From CALSMU01 sp965230225 (GTDB lineage: Bacteria > Bacteroidota > Bacteroidia > Flavobacteriales_D > Parvicellaceae): a stretch of 64,000 bases of DNA. The stretch covers positions 1 to 64,000 of the forward strand of contig CBDDKM010000006.1 in the NCBI GenBank assembly GCA_965230225.1. Reading direction: 5' to 3'. The translations under genes and the position numbers were made by a program. The notes under the pieces were generated by a model. It made no database searches. It had not been told where the DNA came from and saw only the letters and a list, made by a program, of their open reading frames with translations. Within the stretch, counting starts at the first letter, position 1; every line of letters starts with the position of its first letter. Below, piece by piece: positions 46,303 through 54,518 of this stretch.

Positions 46303-46323
46303 CAGGGTAACGTATCAAAAGTG
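46303..46323 (+). repeat. 21-bp direct repeat, copy 2
   Basis: Identical to 45387-45407, 916 bp downstream. There is no intact gene ending here, so it may be the tail of a deleted cassette. Confidence 0.75.
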
Positions 46324-46402
46324 TTGTTATTTCAATTTTGAATTGTAAGTTACTGAAAAACAGCGTTTAGTAAGTTTAAGAGTTAATGAAAACAATAGAA
46401 TT

Positions 46403-46434
46403 AAAAAAGGGCTAAGTATACTTAGTCCTTTTTT
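46403..46434. terminator. Bidirectional terminator hairpin
   Basis: AAAAAAGGGCTAAG and CTTAGTCCTTTTTT pair over 14 bp (one G-U) around TATA, giving a T-run on both strands. It follows the second copy of the 21-bp repeat by 80 bp, just as a terminator follows the first copy. Confidence 0.75.
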
Positions 46435-46524
46435 AATGTCTCATAACGTCTTAAATGTAGAAAAGTCATTCCACGTGTACCAAAAGAGTTGGTAGTATTA
46501 ATAACTATATACCTGATCGTAGTT

Positions 46525-46542
46525 TCCCGATAGCTATCGGGA
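46525..46542. repeat. Dispersed palindrome TCCCGATAGCTATCGGGA, copy 1
   Basis: A perfect 18-bp palindrome. The same sequence recurs exactly at 53057-53074 and with one centre change at 50984-51001. All copies are intergenic. It is a REP-like dispersed element. Confidence 0.7.
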
Positions 46543-46698
46543 CAGTGATCTAGTATTAATTGCATTTAAAAATGCGTATTTACATCAATTATTTACTTCA
46601 AAAGACAATAAAAAAGTTTTTATCCTCAATCTAATTGAAGCAATACTTCTATCAACTACTTTCAATCAAAACGAAAGTAGATTATTGAATATAGAAGT

Positions 46699-47262
46699 AT
46701 GATAAAGCCCTTATTAATGTTTTTAATCATTTCCATTTTAGTAATGGTTGGATGTAAAAAGACAAGAATTCGGTTAACGAATGAAAAAGCTTCGTTTGTG
46801 ATTGGTGGTAAAAACTATGAATTCGAGGGGAATGAAGTTTTATCTATGAATTGGGTGTCTGGTAGTCAATATTCAATAGGGGCAAGTACAAGTGATTTTG
46901 AAGGAGTAGAGGGAGTATTAGTTATACAGATCGGTCCTGTTTATAGCTCAACTTCTAGTTTGAAACCAGAAGATTTCGAAAACCAATTATTGGTGGGAGA
47001 TTATACATATTTCCCGAGTGGAGATCCTTTTTTTGGAATGGGCCCTAAGATCGAATGGAATGATTCGTATGGTGAGACCTGGAGCAGTGATAATGGAGTG
47101 CAACCGAATTCATCGGAGTTTTTCATCGATAGAATTTTATTCAGCAAAAACAATGATATGTTTCAAGTTAAAGGAGGTTTCAGCTGTTTAGTTTGGAATT
47201 CTTCGGGTGACTCCAGAAGTATTGAACATGGACAGTTTAAATCCATTTTTTATAGAAAATAA
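46699..47262 (+). CDS. Lipoprotein of unknown function
   Basis: A 187-residue lipoprotein with lipobox VMVGC (Cys19) followed by KKTRIRL. The mature domain is beta-rich (FVIGGKNYEFEGNEVL). No family recognised. It is the first of three closely spaced genes of exported proteins (gaps of 19 and 2 bp), a probable operon. Confidence 0.72.
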   Translation: MIKPLLMFLIISILVMVGCKKTRIRLTNEKASFVIGGKNYEFEGNEVLSMNWVSGSQYSIGASTSDFEGVEGVLVIQIGPVYSSTSSLKPEDFENQLLVGDYTYFPSGDPFFGMGPKIEWNDSYGETWSSDNGVQPNSSEFFIDRILFSKNNDMFQVKGGFSCLVWNSSGDSRSIEHGQFKSIFYRK

Positions 47263-47281
47263 CCTAAATCCAAAATAAATA

Positions 47282-47932
47282 ATGAAAAAGATAATTTTAT
47301 CAGTAACCATCCTTTTTTCTTTTTGTTCTTATGCTCAAGATGATATTCATGTTGGGGTAGGAATGGACATGATTAACCTGAAATCTGAAGTAATAAACTC
47401 TAATTTATCCGGAGTACATTTAAGCGTAACACTAGAACATTTTTACACTGAAAATTTAAGTTTTGGTGGATCTGCCAGTTTGAATAGAGCTTCAGGAGGA
47501 AGTTTTACTGCAAGGTCCTATGATACTTACTCATCCACCTGGCAAAACCCTGAGGAGTATAGCTTTAATATGATAGGAGGAACATTTTCAGGGTTGTTAA
47601 ACTATAAGGTTAAACTAGTTACTTTTCATTTAGGTGCTGGGTTTGAGACTTTCAACCTTAAAGCAGAGAGTAAATTTTTCTTTGATGATGCACACATCAG
47701 TTATATCTATTCTGATGGTTTATACCCTCCATATAACTCAATAAATGGTCATTTTTCTGGAAAGATCAGAACAACCCCTTACCTGGAAGGGGGAGCTGGA
47801 TTAAAATTGGGAGATATAAGCTGCAGAGCTTCCTATCGAAAAACATTTTTTGATAAGTTCAAAGCTTCCGGTTTTGAAGGGAGGATGGGTATTCTTTCCT
47901 TAAATGTTTCTTACAAATTCTTAACACTATAG
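47282..47932 (+). CDS. Outer-membrane beta-barrel protein
   Basis: A 216-residue protein with a signal peptide (about residues 1-19, ending CSYAQ). Alternating hydrophobic strands with Tyr and Phe girdles run to a C-terminal LSLNVSYKF-LTL, the pattern of small 8-strand barrels. Function unknown. It is cotranscribed with the lipoprotein upstream and the 526-residue protein downstream. Confidence 0.72.
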   Translation: MKKIILSVTILFSFCSYAQDDIHVGVGMDMINLKSEVINSNLSGVHLSVTLEHFYTENLSFGGSASLNRASGGSFTARSYDTYSSTWQNPEEYSFNMIGGTFSGLLNYKVKLVTFHLGAGFETFNLKAESKFFFDDAHISYIYSDGLYPPYNSINGHFSGKIRTTPYLEGGAGLKLGDISCRASYRKTFFDKFKASGFEGRMGILSLNVSYKFLTL

Positions 47933-47934
47933 TT

Positions 47935-49515
47935 ATGCAGGTTTTGAGTAAGATCATATTCTTTATGGCTATAGTCACTAATTGTTTTTCGCAAAAAACA
48001 CCGGATGTTATTATAAGTGAGTCGTTTAAAGAACCCAAAGGATTTTACCTTGGTGTGGTAGGTGAAACTAATGATAGTTTATATCTGTTGTTCACTAACA
48101 ATAATGGAATTAAACTGAACCAGAATATACTTTCAGGGAGGAGGGTGATGGCAGAAAACGACAAATTAATAATAAATCAAGTTGATAAATTGAATTTGAA
48201 ATCTGTTAATGTTTTCGAGTTAGAGCTTCAAAGATTAAGTGAGCTAAATAATGTAAGACTAGTAGGTTTAGTTTTTATTGAAGGAAGGTTTCAGGTGGTT
48301 TATATATATCACGGTGAAAGTAATGAACGAATAATTGGTACAGCAATTTTTAGTAATACCGGTAAATACCTATCTAGAGAAGATCGGTTTAAGGTGAATA
48401 AGAAAACTGAAAAGAATCCAATTAATCTTATTACCACGAACACTGGTGTTGCAATTATAGAATCTCAAGAAGATAAAGGAGCCGATCAATTAAATTATAT
48501 TTTACATCAATTTGGTGCGAAAAACTCGTCAAGAGAGATTTATGTAGGTAGTAAACAAAGTTCAATTCACAGTGTTTCTTCAGAAAGTGGGGTGATTACC
48601 ATACTAATCGAAGAAAACTTAAAATCTTCTGTAAGGAAAGGGGATATTCAAATCTTGGTCGAAAATGCTGATCAATCTCTCTTCTCCAAAAAACTATATG
48701 ATGTTGAACACTACTATAAATTTGGAACAGGGCATAAAATTATAGATGGTACTTTGTTGGTTTTTGGAAGTTATAACGACCAAAAGAAAAATGTTCCATT
48801 CTATTGGAGTCTTGATGTTCTGGAATTGTCTACCCTCAAAAACTTTACATTGAAAGGAGAGTATTCTAAAGAACAGCAAGGGGAGTTTTTAAAGAATTAC
48901 GCCGGAGGAATTGGAGATTTAAACGTATTAGATTTTTATAAAAATGATGATGAGTATCGCGTGTTATTAGAGCATGGAAGCGAGTCGAAAAATAGTTATA
49001 CTCCCATTTTTGTTAACCACCAATATAATCCTTCCGCAAGCGCTGCAGGTGGAAGCTGGATGCCCACCTATTCATACGGAACTCCCAGTTCTGGAAGGTC
49101 TTATGTAGCAAAGAACAATTACATGGTTTCCATTAAAAACGGAAGCGACAATGTTTATTCGGTTAGAAAAAGTCAAATCTTTTCAAAACCGGATATTGCA
49201 TCAAGTGAAGTAGTTAATTTTCAAGAATCTTCAAGTTTTTATTTTTATGATAAGAAATCAAATATGAAGAAGTATGGAGACGATAATTATAAGCCTGGAA
49301 CAATTATAGGTAAAAACAATGCATGCTTTGTAAGAGGTACGGTAACTACAAACGGAGAAGTTAGCTATAAACAGCTAATATCTAACTCCGAAGGTAATGG
49401 TAGGTTTATGAATGTGAAGAAACTTCATGTTACAAATAATGGTGAGTTATTTGGGGTAATGTCTACAAATTTTATTTCCGGGAAAAACAGTTATAATTTT
49501 GTTTTAATTAAGTAG
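47935..49515 (+). CDS. Secreted protein of unknown function
   Basis: A 526-residue protein with a signal peptide (about residues 1-20, ending NCFSQ). The body is beta-rich and may form a propeller, with repeated strands such as FYLGVVGETNDSLYLLF and VLSGRRVMAENDKLIINQ-type turns. No catalytic motif or sorting domain seen. It starts 2 bp after the barrel gene and probably forms a surface complex with it and the lipoprotein (inference). Confidence 0.7.
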   Translation: MQVLSKIIFFMAIVTNCFSQKTPDVIISESFKEPKGFYLGVVGETNDSLYLLFTNNNGIKLNQNILSGRRVMAENDKLIINQVDKLNLKSVNVFELELQRLSELNNVRLVGLVFIEGRFQVVYIYHGESNERIIGTAIFSNTGKYLSREDRFKVNKKTEKNPINLITTNTGVAIIESQEDKGADQLNYILHQFGAKNSSREIYVGSKQSSIHSVSSESGVITILIEENLKSSVRKGDIQILVENADQSLFSKKLYDVEHYYKFGTGHKIIDGTLLVFGSYNDQKKNVPFYWSLDVLELSTLKNFTLKGEYSKEQQGEFLKNYAGGIGDLNVLDFYKNDDEYRVLLEHGSESKNSYTPIFVNHQYNPSASAAGGSWMPTYSYGTPSSGRSYVAKNNYMVSIKNGSDNVYSVRKSQIFSKPDIASSEVVNFQESSSFYFYDKKSNMKKYGDDNYKPGTIIGKNNACFVRGTVTTNGEVSYKQLISNSEGNGRFMNVKKLHVTNNGELFGVMSTNFISGKNSYNFVLIK

Positions 49516-49541
49516 TAAACTTTCTATGGTTTAATTGGTAC

Positions 49542-49730
49542 ATGTCAAAAGAACCTGTATTACCAGAATCTATTTTTTATAGAATTCACCAAAGTCATCT
49601 GATTAATCTTAATTATGTACAAAAAATTTCGAAAGATGACGGAGGATTCATTGTGATGGAGGGGACATGTCAAATTCCAATTGCAAGAAGAAGAAAAGAG
49701 AAGTTTTTTCAAAAGTTAGAGATTTTGTAA
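49542..49730 (+). pseudogene. LytTR DNA-binding domain remnant
   Basis: A 62-codon frame that reads as the C-terminal two thirds of a LytTR domain: LPESIFYRIHQSHLINLNYVQKI, then GGFIVMEGTCQIPIARRRKEKFFQKL. Complete LytTR regulators have at least 30 more residues of this domain plus a receiver or membrane part, and only 26 bp separate this frame from the gene upstream. It is therefore a truncated gene. A short functional protein is unlikely. Confidence 0.72.
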
Positions 49731-49768
49731 GATGCATAACCCCTTGGAGAACGGGAGGTAATACATAT

Positions 49769-50818
49769 TTACTTCACCCCACTCTGGCTATACACCAATG
49801 TATTCTCCATCACCAACCGACTAATTTCGGAGCCTCCCCATTCAATTAAGGTAAACCCTTTGCGATCAAATGAACTAAAATTTGGCTCAGAGAGTTTGAT
49901 GTTGTAATTGGGGTGATCTAACGAAGTGTAAAGCAAGTAAACACGCTTTACAGATGATGGCTGAGGAGAAACTTTTAGTGTAGCAATATTGTCGTATTCT
50001 TGGTCTATCAGGAATTGAATTAAGGCATATTTCTTAGATTCTAATCTAGGGCCCCAAAAGGTAATGAAGTCAGTCTGTTCTCTGTGGTTCAGCCCTATTG
50101 TTTCCAATTGATGTTCCAGAAAAGAAATTATGGTATCTGTTTTAATTAGAAATCCCTCCAGTTGTTCATTCTTTCTAACAAAATTAATACTGTCTGATTC
50201 TCCTTCCCAAAACAAATAAGGATATGTTCTGCCATTATCACTTTTAAGCGTACCATCGGGGAGGGCAGTGATGCTCCAGCCATTGTTGTATTTTGGGTAA
50301 GTAAAGGTAAGGTCACCTTTTATTGCCAGGTCAACTTCTATTTTTGTTTCCTTTTCGGGGTATAAGTATATAACTGGTTTATAGCATCTGGCTCGACCGG
50401 CAGTAGGGGGAGGGTATCTTTTATGAGGGTAATCGCCTTCGGTATTTGCTTCAGTCTCCACCAAAAAGAATTTTATATATACAGAATGTTGACTTTTAAA
50501 GTCGTAATCGGTAATAATTACTTCTTCGTAACCAGCTTTTTTGCAGTAGATGGCATTGTCTTCAGAATCAATGTATAACCAAAATTTTCCTTTATTGGTG
50601 GTTTTGTCCTTTTGAACTGGTCGTATTCCACAGGTTCTGATTTTTACATTTTCAAGGGGTTTCTTCCCATCATACACCGATCCAAATATTAAAGTGGTAT
50701 CCTTGGGGATATTACGGTCATACTTTTCTTCAATAATCTGATAGCTCGAAACAATGGTGGCATTACAATTTAATCCCAAAATGATTAATGGAATTAAAAT
50801 CAATAGTTTGTGTGTCAT
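49769..50818 (-). CDS. Secreted protein with CYKPVIYLYP domain
   Basis: A 349-residue protein with a signal peptide (about residues 1-20). Residues 35-120 resemble a carboxypeptidase-regulatory-like fold (LIFGSVYDGKKPLENVKIRTCG). From about 144 the protein has CYKPVIYLYPEKETKIEVDLAIKGDLTFTYP and later YPYLFWEGE, a conserved but functionally undefined domain found in many bacteria and usually exported. It stands alone between a LytTR remnant and a repeat-rich gap. Enzymatic activity cannot be stated. Confidence 0.78.
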   Translation of the reverse strand: MTHKLLILIPLIILGLNCNATIVSSYQIIEEKYDRNIPKDTTLIFGSVYDGKKPLENVKIRTCGIRPVQKDKTTNKGKFWLYIDSEDNAIYCKKAGYEEVIITDYDFKSQHSVYIKFFLVETEANTEGDYPHKRYPPPTAGRARCYKPVIYLYPEKETKIEVDLAIKGDLTFTYPKYNNGWSITALPDGTLKSDNGRTYPYLFWEGESDSINFVRKNEQLEGFLIKTDTIISFLEHQLETIGLNHREQTDFITFWGPRLESKKYALIQFLIDQEYDNIATLKVSPQPSSVKRVYLLYTSLDHPNYNIKLSEPNFSSFDRKGFTLIEWGGSEISRLVMENTLVYSQSGVK

Positions 50819-50983
50819 TAGGTTGTTTTAGGGTATGTATTAGTTATGCTGCTATAACACAAAAACCGCACCAGAATAGCAACGACTTATTCCCATACAT
50901 TACCCAACTACAAAAAACTCACTCGATGTTTCTTCTTTCTCTTCTTTTTGCTCTTTTCCGCTTTACAGGTAACTCCCGATAGC

Positions 50984-51001
50984 TCCCGATAACTATCGGG
51001 A
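50984..51001. repeat. Dispersed palindrome, copy 2 (TCCCGATAACTATCGGGA)
   Basis: Same as the copies at 46525 and 53057 except for one centre base (AACT instead of AGCT). A partial extra arm, CTCCCGATAG, lies just before it. Confidence 0.65.
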
Positions 51002-51038
51002 CGGGACGGGATACACGGGAAAGGAGGTATCCAAATCA

Positions 51039-51062
51039 TATTAGTCTTTGAGCGAAGCGATC
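51039..51062 (+). repeat. Dispersed TTAGTCTTTGAGCG element, copy 1
   Basis: A 24-base sequence from TATTAGTCTTTGAGCG to AAGCGATC recurs at 53148-53171 with a single difference. It sits downstream of the palindrome in both places. Confidence 0.6.
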
Positions 51063-51134
51063 CAATAATCGTTTGTCAATTATCCAAAACTCAACATAAT
51101 ACCTAATACTTCATACATCGCGCAGCGACCAACC

Positions 51135-51356
51135 CTACTCCGGCAACACCTCACAATAAACTCCACATGTTCTTAGCAAGCGAATAATATCCTTCTCTAC
51201 AATTTCCTCGTTAGCATCAATTCGCAATACGTTATCTACATCTTCGGTATCTACACTCCAGGTAGAAATGGAAGGGTTGTTATTGAAAAGTGTTTTAAGC
51301 AGTTTAGCTCTCTTTTTGGTTTTTAGGTCTGTTTTAAAAATCAGTAGATTGTTCAT
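51135..51356 (-). CDS. Small protein with HMA-like (ferredoxin-fold) features
   Basis: A 73-residue protein, MNNLLIFKTDLKTKKRAKLLKTLF..., followed by STWSVDTEDVDNVLRID and a final helix-strand. Length and the beta-alpha-beta order resemble heavy-metal-associated or ACT-like small domains, but the metal-binding CxxC is absent. Variants of this protein are common in Bacteroidetes. It is 7 bp downstream of the XRE regulator gene and is the last gene of that operon. Confidence 0.65.
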   Translation of the reverse strand: MNNLLIFKTDLKTKKRAKLLKTLFNNNPSISTWSVDTEDVDNVLRIDANEEIVEKDIIRLLRTCGVYCEVLPE

Positions 51357-51363
51357 GGCAAGT

Positions 51364-51582
51364 TTATTTAGGTGGTTCGTATGAGAATATTTCTTCTATG
51401 GTGCATTCAAAAGCTATGGCAATTCTAAAGGCTAACTCAAGAGAAGGGGAGTACTTGCCTTTTTCAATAGCCACAATGGTTTGTCGGCTCACGCCGATCT
51501 TATCGGCAAGGTCTTGCTGAGTCATTTCCCCATTCAGAAACCTGAATTTTCGAATGTTGGATTGAATGTAGTTTTTACTCAT
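51364..51582 (-). CDS. XRE-family transcriptional regulator
   Basis: A 72-residue helix-turn-helix protein. MTQQDLADKIGVSRQTIVAIEKGKYSPSLELAFRIAIAFECTIEEIFSYEPP is the compact Xre/Cro fold of the YgzD-like group with no extra domain. The gene starts 1 bp after the stop of a membrane-protein gene, a common pair in Bacteria. It likely represses its own operon through the paired GTAAASTTTAC sites at 52066-52097. Confidence 0.9.
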   Translation of the reverse strand: MSKNYIQSNIRKFRFLNGEMTQQDLADKIGVSRQTIVAIEKGKYSPSLELAFRIAIAFECTIEEIFSYEPPK

Positions 51583-51583
51583 C

Positions 51584-52030
51584 TTATATTCCTTTTCTAG
51601 AGTAATACATCTCAGAAACGTCCAGAACGATTCCTCCGGCTAACATCGAGAAGAATAAGATATTGAACATGACAATAGGAGAGTATCCCAGGGCAAGTGC
51701 TCCCATAGATGCAAAGAAACCTACAATAAATACATTGTAAAAGTTTCTGGTGGCTCTGGATTCAATCAATCTTCCAAACTCATCTCTTTTAAAATCAAAG
51801 TTTTCATCTCCTGTAAAGATGGCGTACAGGATACTAAATAGAATGAACAAGATTATTTTCCCCGCAATTAAAACCGGAATCATGATCAATAAAGCTGTAC
51901 TCCAAAATTGCAGTACCTCTGTTGTAGATTCACTTTGAAAATCCGACATGCCCGAAATAAAGTAGTAGGCAATGAATAGAGAAATGGTTCCTAATAAGGA
52001 TATGATCGGTTTTTTATCTTCTGAATTCAT
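51584..52030 (-). CDS. Membrane protein partnered with the XRE regulator
   Basis: About 148 residues from ATG 52030 (MNSEDKKPI); an upstream ATG at 52057 would add nine residues but leave only 9 bp to the paired palindromes, so 52030 is preferred. Four hydrophobic segments are visible, near residues 10-30, 40-70, 95-115 and 120-140. A cytosolic loop carries FDFKRDEFGRLIESRATR. It is the first gene of a three-gene unit with the regulator and a small protein. Function unknown; pairs of this type often sense membrane state. Confidence 0.75.
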   Translation of the reverse strand: MNSEDKKPIISLLGTISLFIAYYFISGMSDFQSESTTEVLQFWSTALLIMIPVLIAGKIILFILFSILYAIFTGDENFDFKRDEFGRLIESRATRNFYNVFIVGFFASMGALALGYSPIVMFNILFFSMLAGGIVLDVSEMYYSRKGI

Positions 52031-52065
52031 AATAGTAATGTAAAGTATTCTGTTCACAAAGATAA

Positions 52066-52097
52066 GTAAAGTTTACACAATGTCAAGTAAACTTTAC
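52066..52097. promoter_or_regulatory. Paired operator GTAAASTTTAC upstream of the XRE operon
   Basis: GTAAAGTTTAC (52066-52076) and GTAAACTTTAC (52087-52097) are each palindromic around one central base. Their centres are exactly 21 bp apart, two helical turns, so two dimers would bind the same DNA face. The pair lies 36 bp before the preferred start of the XRE operon. Autoregulation by the operon's own regulator is the natural reading. Confidence 0.7.
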
Positions 52098-52239
52098 ATT
52101 ATGAAATGTTAAAAATGTATAAAGTGAGGTATTTTAATCATGCCAAGTCTTCTAAACCTAAGTAGGATTGGGAAGAGGAGTTCTAATCATTTCAAGGTGT
52201 TCTAAACTCAATACTCAATCCTCAAAACTGTACCTCCAT

Positions 52240-52271
52240 AAAAAAGCCTCTTGTATTTGAAGAGGCTTTTT
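52240..52271 (-). terminator. Terminator of the barrel-protein gene
   Basis: AAAAAGCCTCTT pairs with AAGAGGCTTTTT around a GTATTTG-like loop, with T-runs on both strands. It lies 21 bp after the stop of the minus-strand gene. Confidence 0.8.
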
Positions 52272-52292
52272 ATAATTATGTTAAAAATTGAT

Positions 52293-52874
52293 TTAAAATC
52301 GATAACCTACAGACAGAAGTACAGAGTTGTTATTCAGTCCGTAAGAAAAACCGCTTAATTTGGATTGAGCATGGTATTCAACTCCGTTATCGTTGCTTAA
52401 TACTGTACGTGTGCCCGTTTGATACCTAAAGTGGGGTAACATTTCAGCTCCAATAAATAAATTCTCCTGGATCAGGTAATTAAATCCTAAAACTAAATTT
52501 ACACCTGGAGAATACCTGGTTTCTTCTGGGGTGATACTGTTGCTATTAGAATAGTGGGAATAATGAAAGGAGAGATCAGCACCTAAGCGGAGTTCAAGAT
52601 TTTCCGAAACATTTTTTCGGTGTTCACGTCCAACTGAAAATCCGAAACCATGGTAATTGTTTTCATATCCATTATTTATAGATTCATCTTTTAGATTGCT
52701 TCCATTAGCAATAATACTGTTAAATCTCCACAGTGCATTTTCAGTTCCGGTTCTGAAGGTGAACCCAAAATTGTTCAGGCTGGCAATGGTTACTCCAACT
52801 TCTCTGGTTTTTTCTTGAGAAAGGCCCGCAAAAGAGGTCATAAGGGTTAGTAAAATAATGATAGTTTTTTTCAT
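52293..52874 (-). CDS. Outer-membrane beta-barrel protein
   Basis: A 193-residue protein with a signal peptide (about residues 1-19). It shows the even strands of a small barrel (VGVTIASLNNFGFTFRTG, LSFHYSHYSNSNS, SVLLSVGYRF) and a terminal Phe after Tyr-Arg, the usual barrel-assembly signal. Function unknown. A strong terminator follows it. Confidence 0.75.
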   Translation of the reverse strand: MKKTIIILLTLMTSFAGLSQEKTREVGVTIASLNNFGFTFRTGTENALWRFNSIIANGSNLKDESINNGYENNYHGFGFSVGREHRKNVSENLELRLGADLSFHYSHYSNSNSITPEETRYSPGVNLVLGFNYLIQENLFIGAEMLPHFRYQTGTRTVLSNDNGVEYHAQSKLSGFSYGLNNNSVLLSVGYRF

Positions 52875-53056
52875 TTTTTTAGGTTTAATTAGGTTAATAA
52901 TTGCCCGCCCTAATCACAACAATTGTACCGCGTTTTGTTTCGGTAGTCACAGGTGTTGTAAGCATCAGAAAATCAGCTTGTAAGTTGTTCTGGGTGATGA
53001 TGTTATTACCAATAATTATACATGTATTTTTAAGCTACGGGCAACATATCTATAGT

Positions 53057-53074
53057 TCCCGATAGCTATCGGGA
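53057..53074. repeat. Dispersed palindrome TCCCGATAGCTATCGGGA, copy 3
   Basis: Identical to 46525-46542. All three copies are between genes. Confidence 0.7.
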
Positions 53075-53147
53075 TGTAATGCGAGAATCATGTGTAGTCT
53101 AACTTGGTGAGTTTCCCGCCTCCGCGGGAAAAGGGTTGTTCTATTGG

Positions 53148-53171
53148 TATTAGTCTTTGAGCGCAGCGATC
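53148..53171 (+). repeat. Dispersed TTAGTCTTTGAGCG element, copy 2
   Basis: Matches 51039-51062 with one substitution (GCGCAGCG for GCGAAGCG). Confidence 0.6.
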
Positions 53172-53195
53172 TTATAGTCTGAATCTAGTATAGAT

Positions 53196-53657
53196 TCAAA
53201 AACTGTACTCCATATACCTCACGGTAGGATCAGGGTTAGGGTAGTAGGCAGGAATATCTTTAAACCCCAGTTTTTGATACAGAGCATTGGCACTTTCCAG
53301 TCTGGACACAGTGTCTAGTCGCATTTTTTGGTAACCCAACTCTTTAGAAATATCTATTATTTTTTGGCACAGCAGCTTGCCCAAACCTTTACCCTGAAAT
53401 TCAGAATAGACGTACAGTCGTTTCATTTCGCAGACTTTGTCGTCTATTTTTCTGGTGGCTACACCACCTGCAATTTTACCATCTATGGTAACGTAAATAA
53501 AAGCCCCTTCAGGAGCTCCATACATGGTGTCGAATTGGTTAAATTCTTTGTCGGTGTTCTGAAAGTTCAGGTCCATGCCCAGCCACTGCATATAGTTTTT
53601 AGCAATGCTTTTGGCAATGTTAAAGTCGGCTTCCGTTTGACAAAGATGAACTTCCAT
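53196..53657 (-). CDS. GNAT-family N-acetyltransferase
   Basis: A 153-residue GNAT protein. The acetyl-CoA loop is FQGKGLGKLLCQKII (Q/R-x-x-G-x-G/A pattern), preceded by the strand CEMKRLYVYSEF and followed by MRLDTVSRLESANALYQKLGFKD, where the YxKLGF motif is diagnostic. The cytoplasmic substrate is unknown. It begins 4 bp after the stop of the DUF3050 gene, so the two are one transcription unit. Confidence 0.88.
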   Translation of the reverse strand: MEVHLCQTEADFNIAKSIAKNYMQWLGMDLNFQNTDKEFNQFDTMYGAPEGAFIYVTIDGKIAGGVATRKIDDKVCEMKRLYVYSEFQGKGLGKLLCQKIIDISKELGYQKMRLDTVSRLESANALYQKLGFKDIPAYYPNPDPTVRYMEYSF

Positions 53658-53661
53658 AGTG

Positions 53662-54444
53662 CTACGCTAATTGAGGTTCTTTAAGTTGAATTCTTTCTGC
53701 AATACCATTCCACAACTCAATACGGTGTTGAAGTGCTTTTATGGCAATTTCTTCTGTCTCTTGCCATTTAGTTTCATCATTACCACAAAGCTCTGCAATC
53801 ATCTTCAAAGAAAGTGGTCCGTGCTCGTCTCCATCCAGTTCGATGTGGCGCTCTAAGTAATACTTAAGTTTGTTGTATTTCGTATTGTTAGCGTCCGATT
53901 TTTCCAGAATAGCCAGAAACATGTCCGGAATTACATCTTCTCTTCCATAGGTAAAAGCAGATGCAATAAGGTGTGGTTTTCCCGTGGCAATGATTTCAAA
54001 AGTAAACTGTAGAAATTGGGCGATATTCGATTCTGGAATGAGTCGGTTAATCTCGTTTACCAGATCTGAGCAACTAGAAAGCTGTTCGATGGTATTTATT
54101 ACATCGGAAGTATTAGCTCCAACTTGATCCATGGCATCGATGTACATTTCGAAATGACTCATGGGTACTCCTTCTTCGTTGAGGTCACTTTCCTCTCCGT
54201 GTACTATTTCGTTAATGAATCGGGTTATGGTGGCATTCTTGGCAGGAGTCCACGGTACGGTTACACAAGTTAATTCCTTCTGTAGCGCTTTAAGCAGTGA
54301 CATGAAATCCCAAACGGCATATACGTGGTGTTCCATGAACAACTTGATGTCGTCCATTTCCCTCAGTTGATTGTATAGAATATGCTCTTTTAGTTGAGTT
54401 CTGTATGGGGTAATGGATTGTTCAATTTGATCTAGTGGATTCAT
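53662..54444 (-). CDS. DUF3050 family protein (heme-oxygenase-like fold)
   Basis: About 260 residues from ATG 54444 (MNPLDQIEQSI); an ATG seven codons further up is possible. The signature HHVYAVWDFMSLLKALQKELT near residue 40, the central FTYGREDVIPDMF and YYLERHIELDGDEHGPLS near 205 are the family's conserved histidine and acidic residues. The fold is predicted to be heme-oxygenase-like, and members may hold two metal ions. Substrate unknown. It is a cytoplasmic protein in an operon with a GNAT enzyme. Confidence 0.85.
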   Translation of the reverse strand: MNPLDQIEQSITPYRTQLKEHILYNQLREMDDIKLFMEHHVYAVWDFMSLLKALQKELTCVTVPWTPAKNATITRFINEIVHGEESDLNEEGVPMSHFEMYIDAMDQVGANTSDVINTIEQLSSCSDLVNEINRLIPESNIAQFLQFTFEIIATGKPHLIASAFTYGREDVIPDMFLAILEKSDANNTKYNKLKYYLERHIELDGDEHGPLSLKMIAELCGNDETKWQETEEIAIKALQHRIELWNGIAERIQLKEPQLA

Positions 54445-54518
54445 TGTTTTCGTTTGGTGGTGCAAAAGTAAGTACCAAATAGGTACTCAAGCCACTTACA
54501 ATGTCAAAAAAGCGTATT

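Larger units (their letters stand above)
45454..46698. other. 1.2-kb gene-poor region behind the Rhs cassette
   Basis: No supported gene. The longest minus-strand frame (45931-46143) has no start context or family likeness and crosses a terminator. The region holds a T-tailed hairpin at 45928-45954, the second copy of the 21-bp repeat (46303-46323), a strong bidirectional terminator at 46403-46434 and a dispersed palindrome at 46525-46542. Two GC-rich CGGGCGC patches (about 45753 and 46257) stand out in the AT-rich surroundings. It reads as remains of earlier toxin-immunity cassettes or mobile DNA (inference). Confidence 0.45.
50819..51134. other. Repeat-rich intergenic region
   Basis: No gene. 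It contains a TCCCGATA-type palindrome (50984-51001), a following GGGACGGGACGGGA run and the TTTGAGCGAAGCGATC element. The same order of elements occurs again at 53057-53171. Confidence 0.5.
52875..53195. other. Intergenic region with dispersed repeats
   Basis: No gene. Holds the third TCCCGATA palindrome, a TTTCCCG-CCTCCG-CGGGAAA hairpin (53112-53131) and the second TTTGAGCGCAGCGATC element. Confidence 0.5.
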
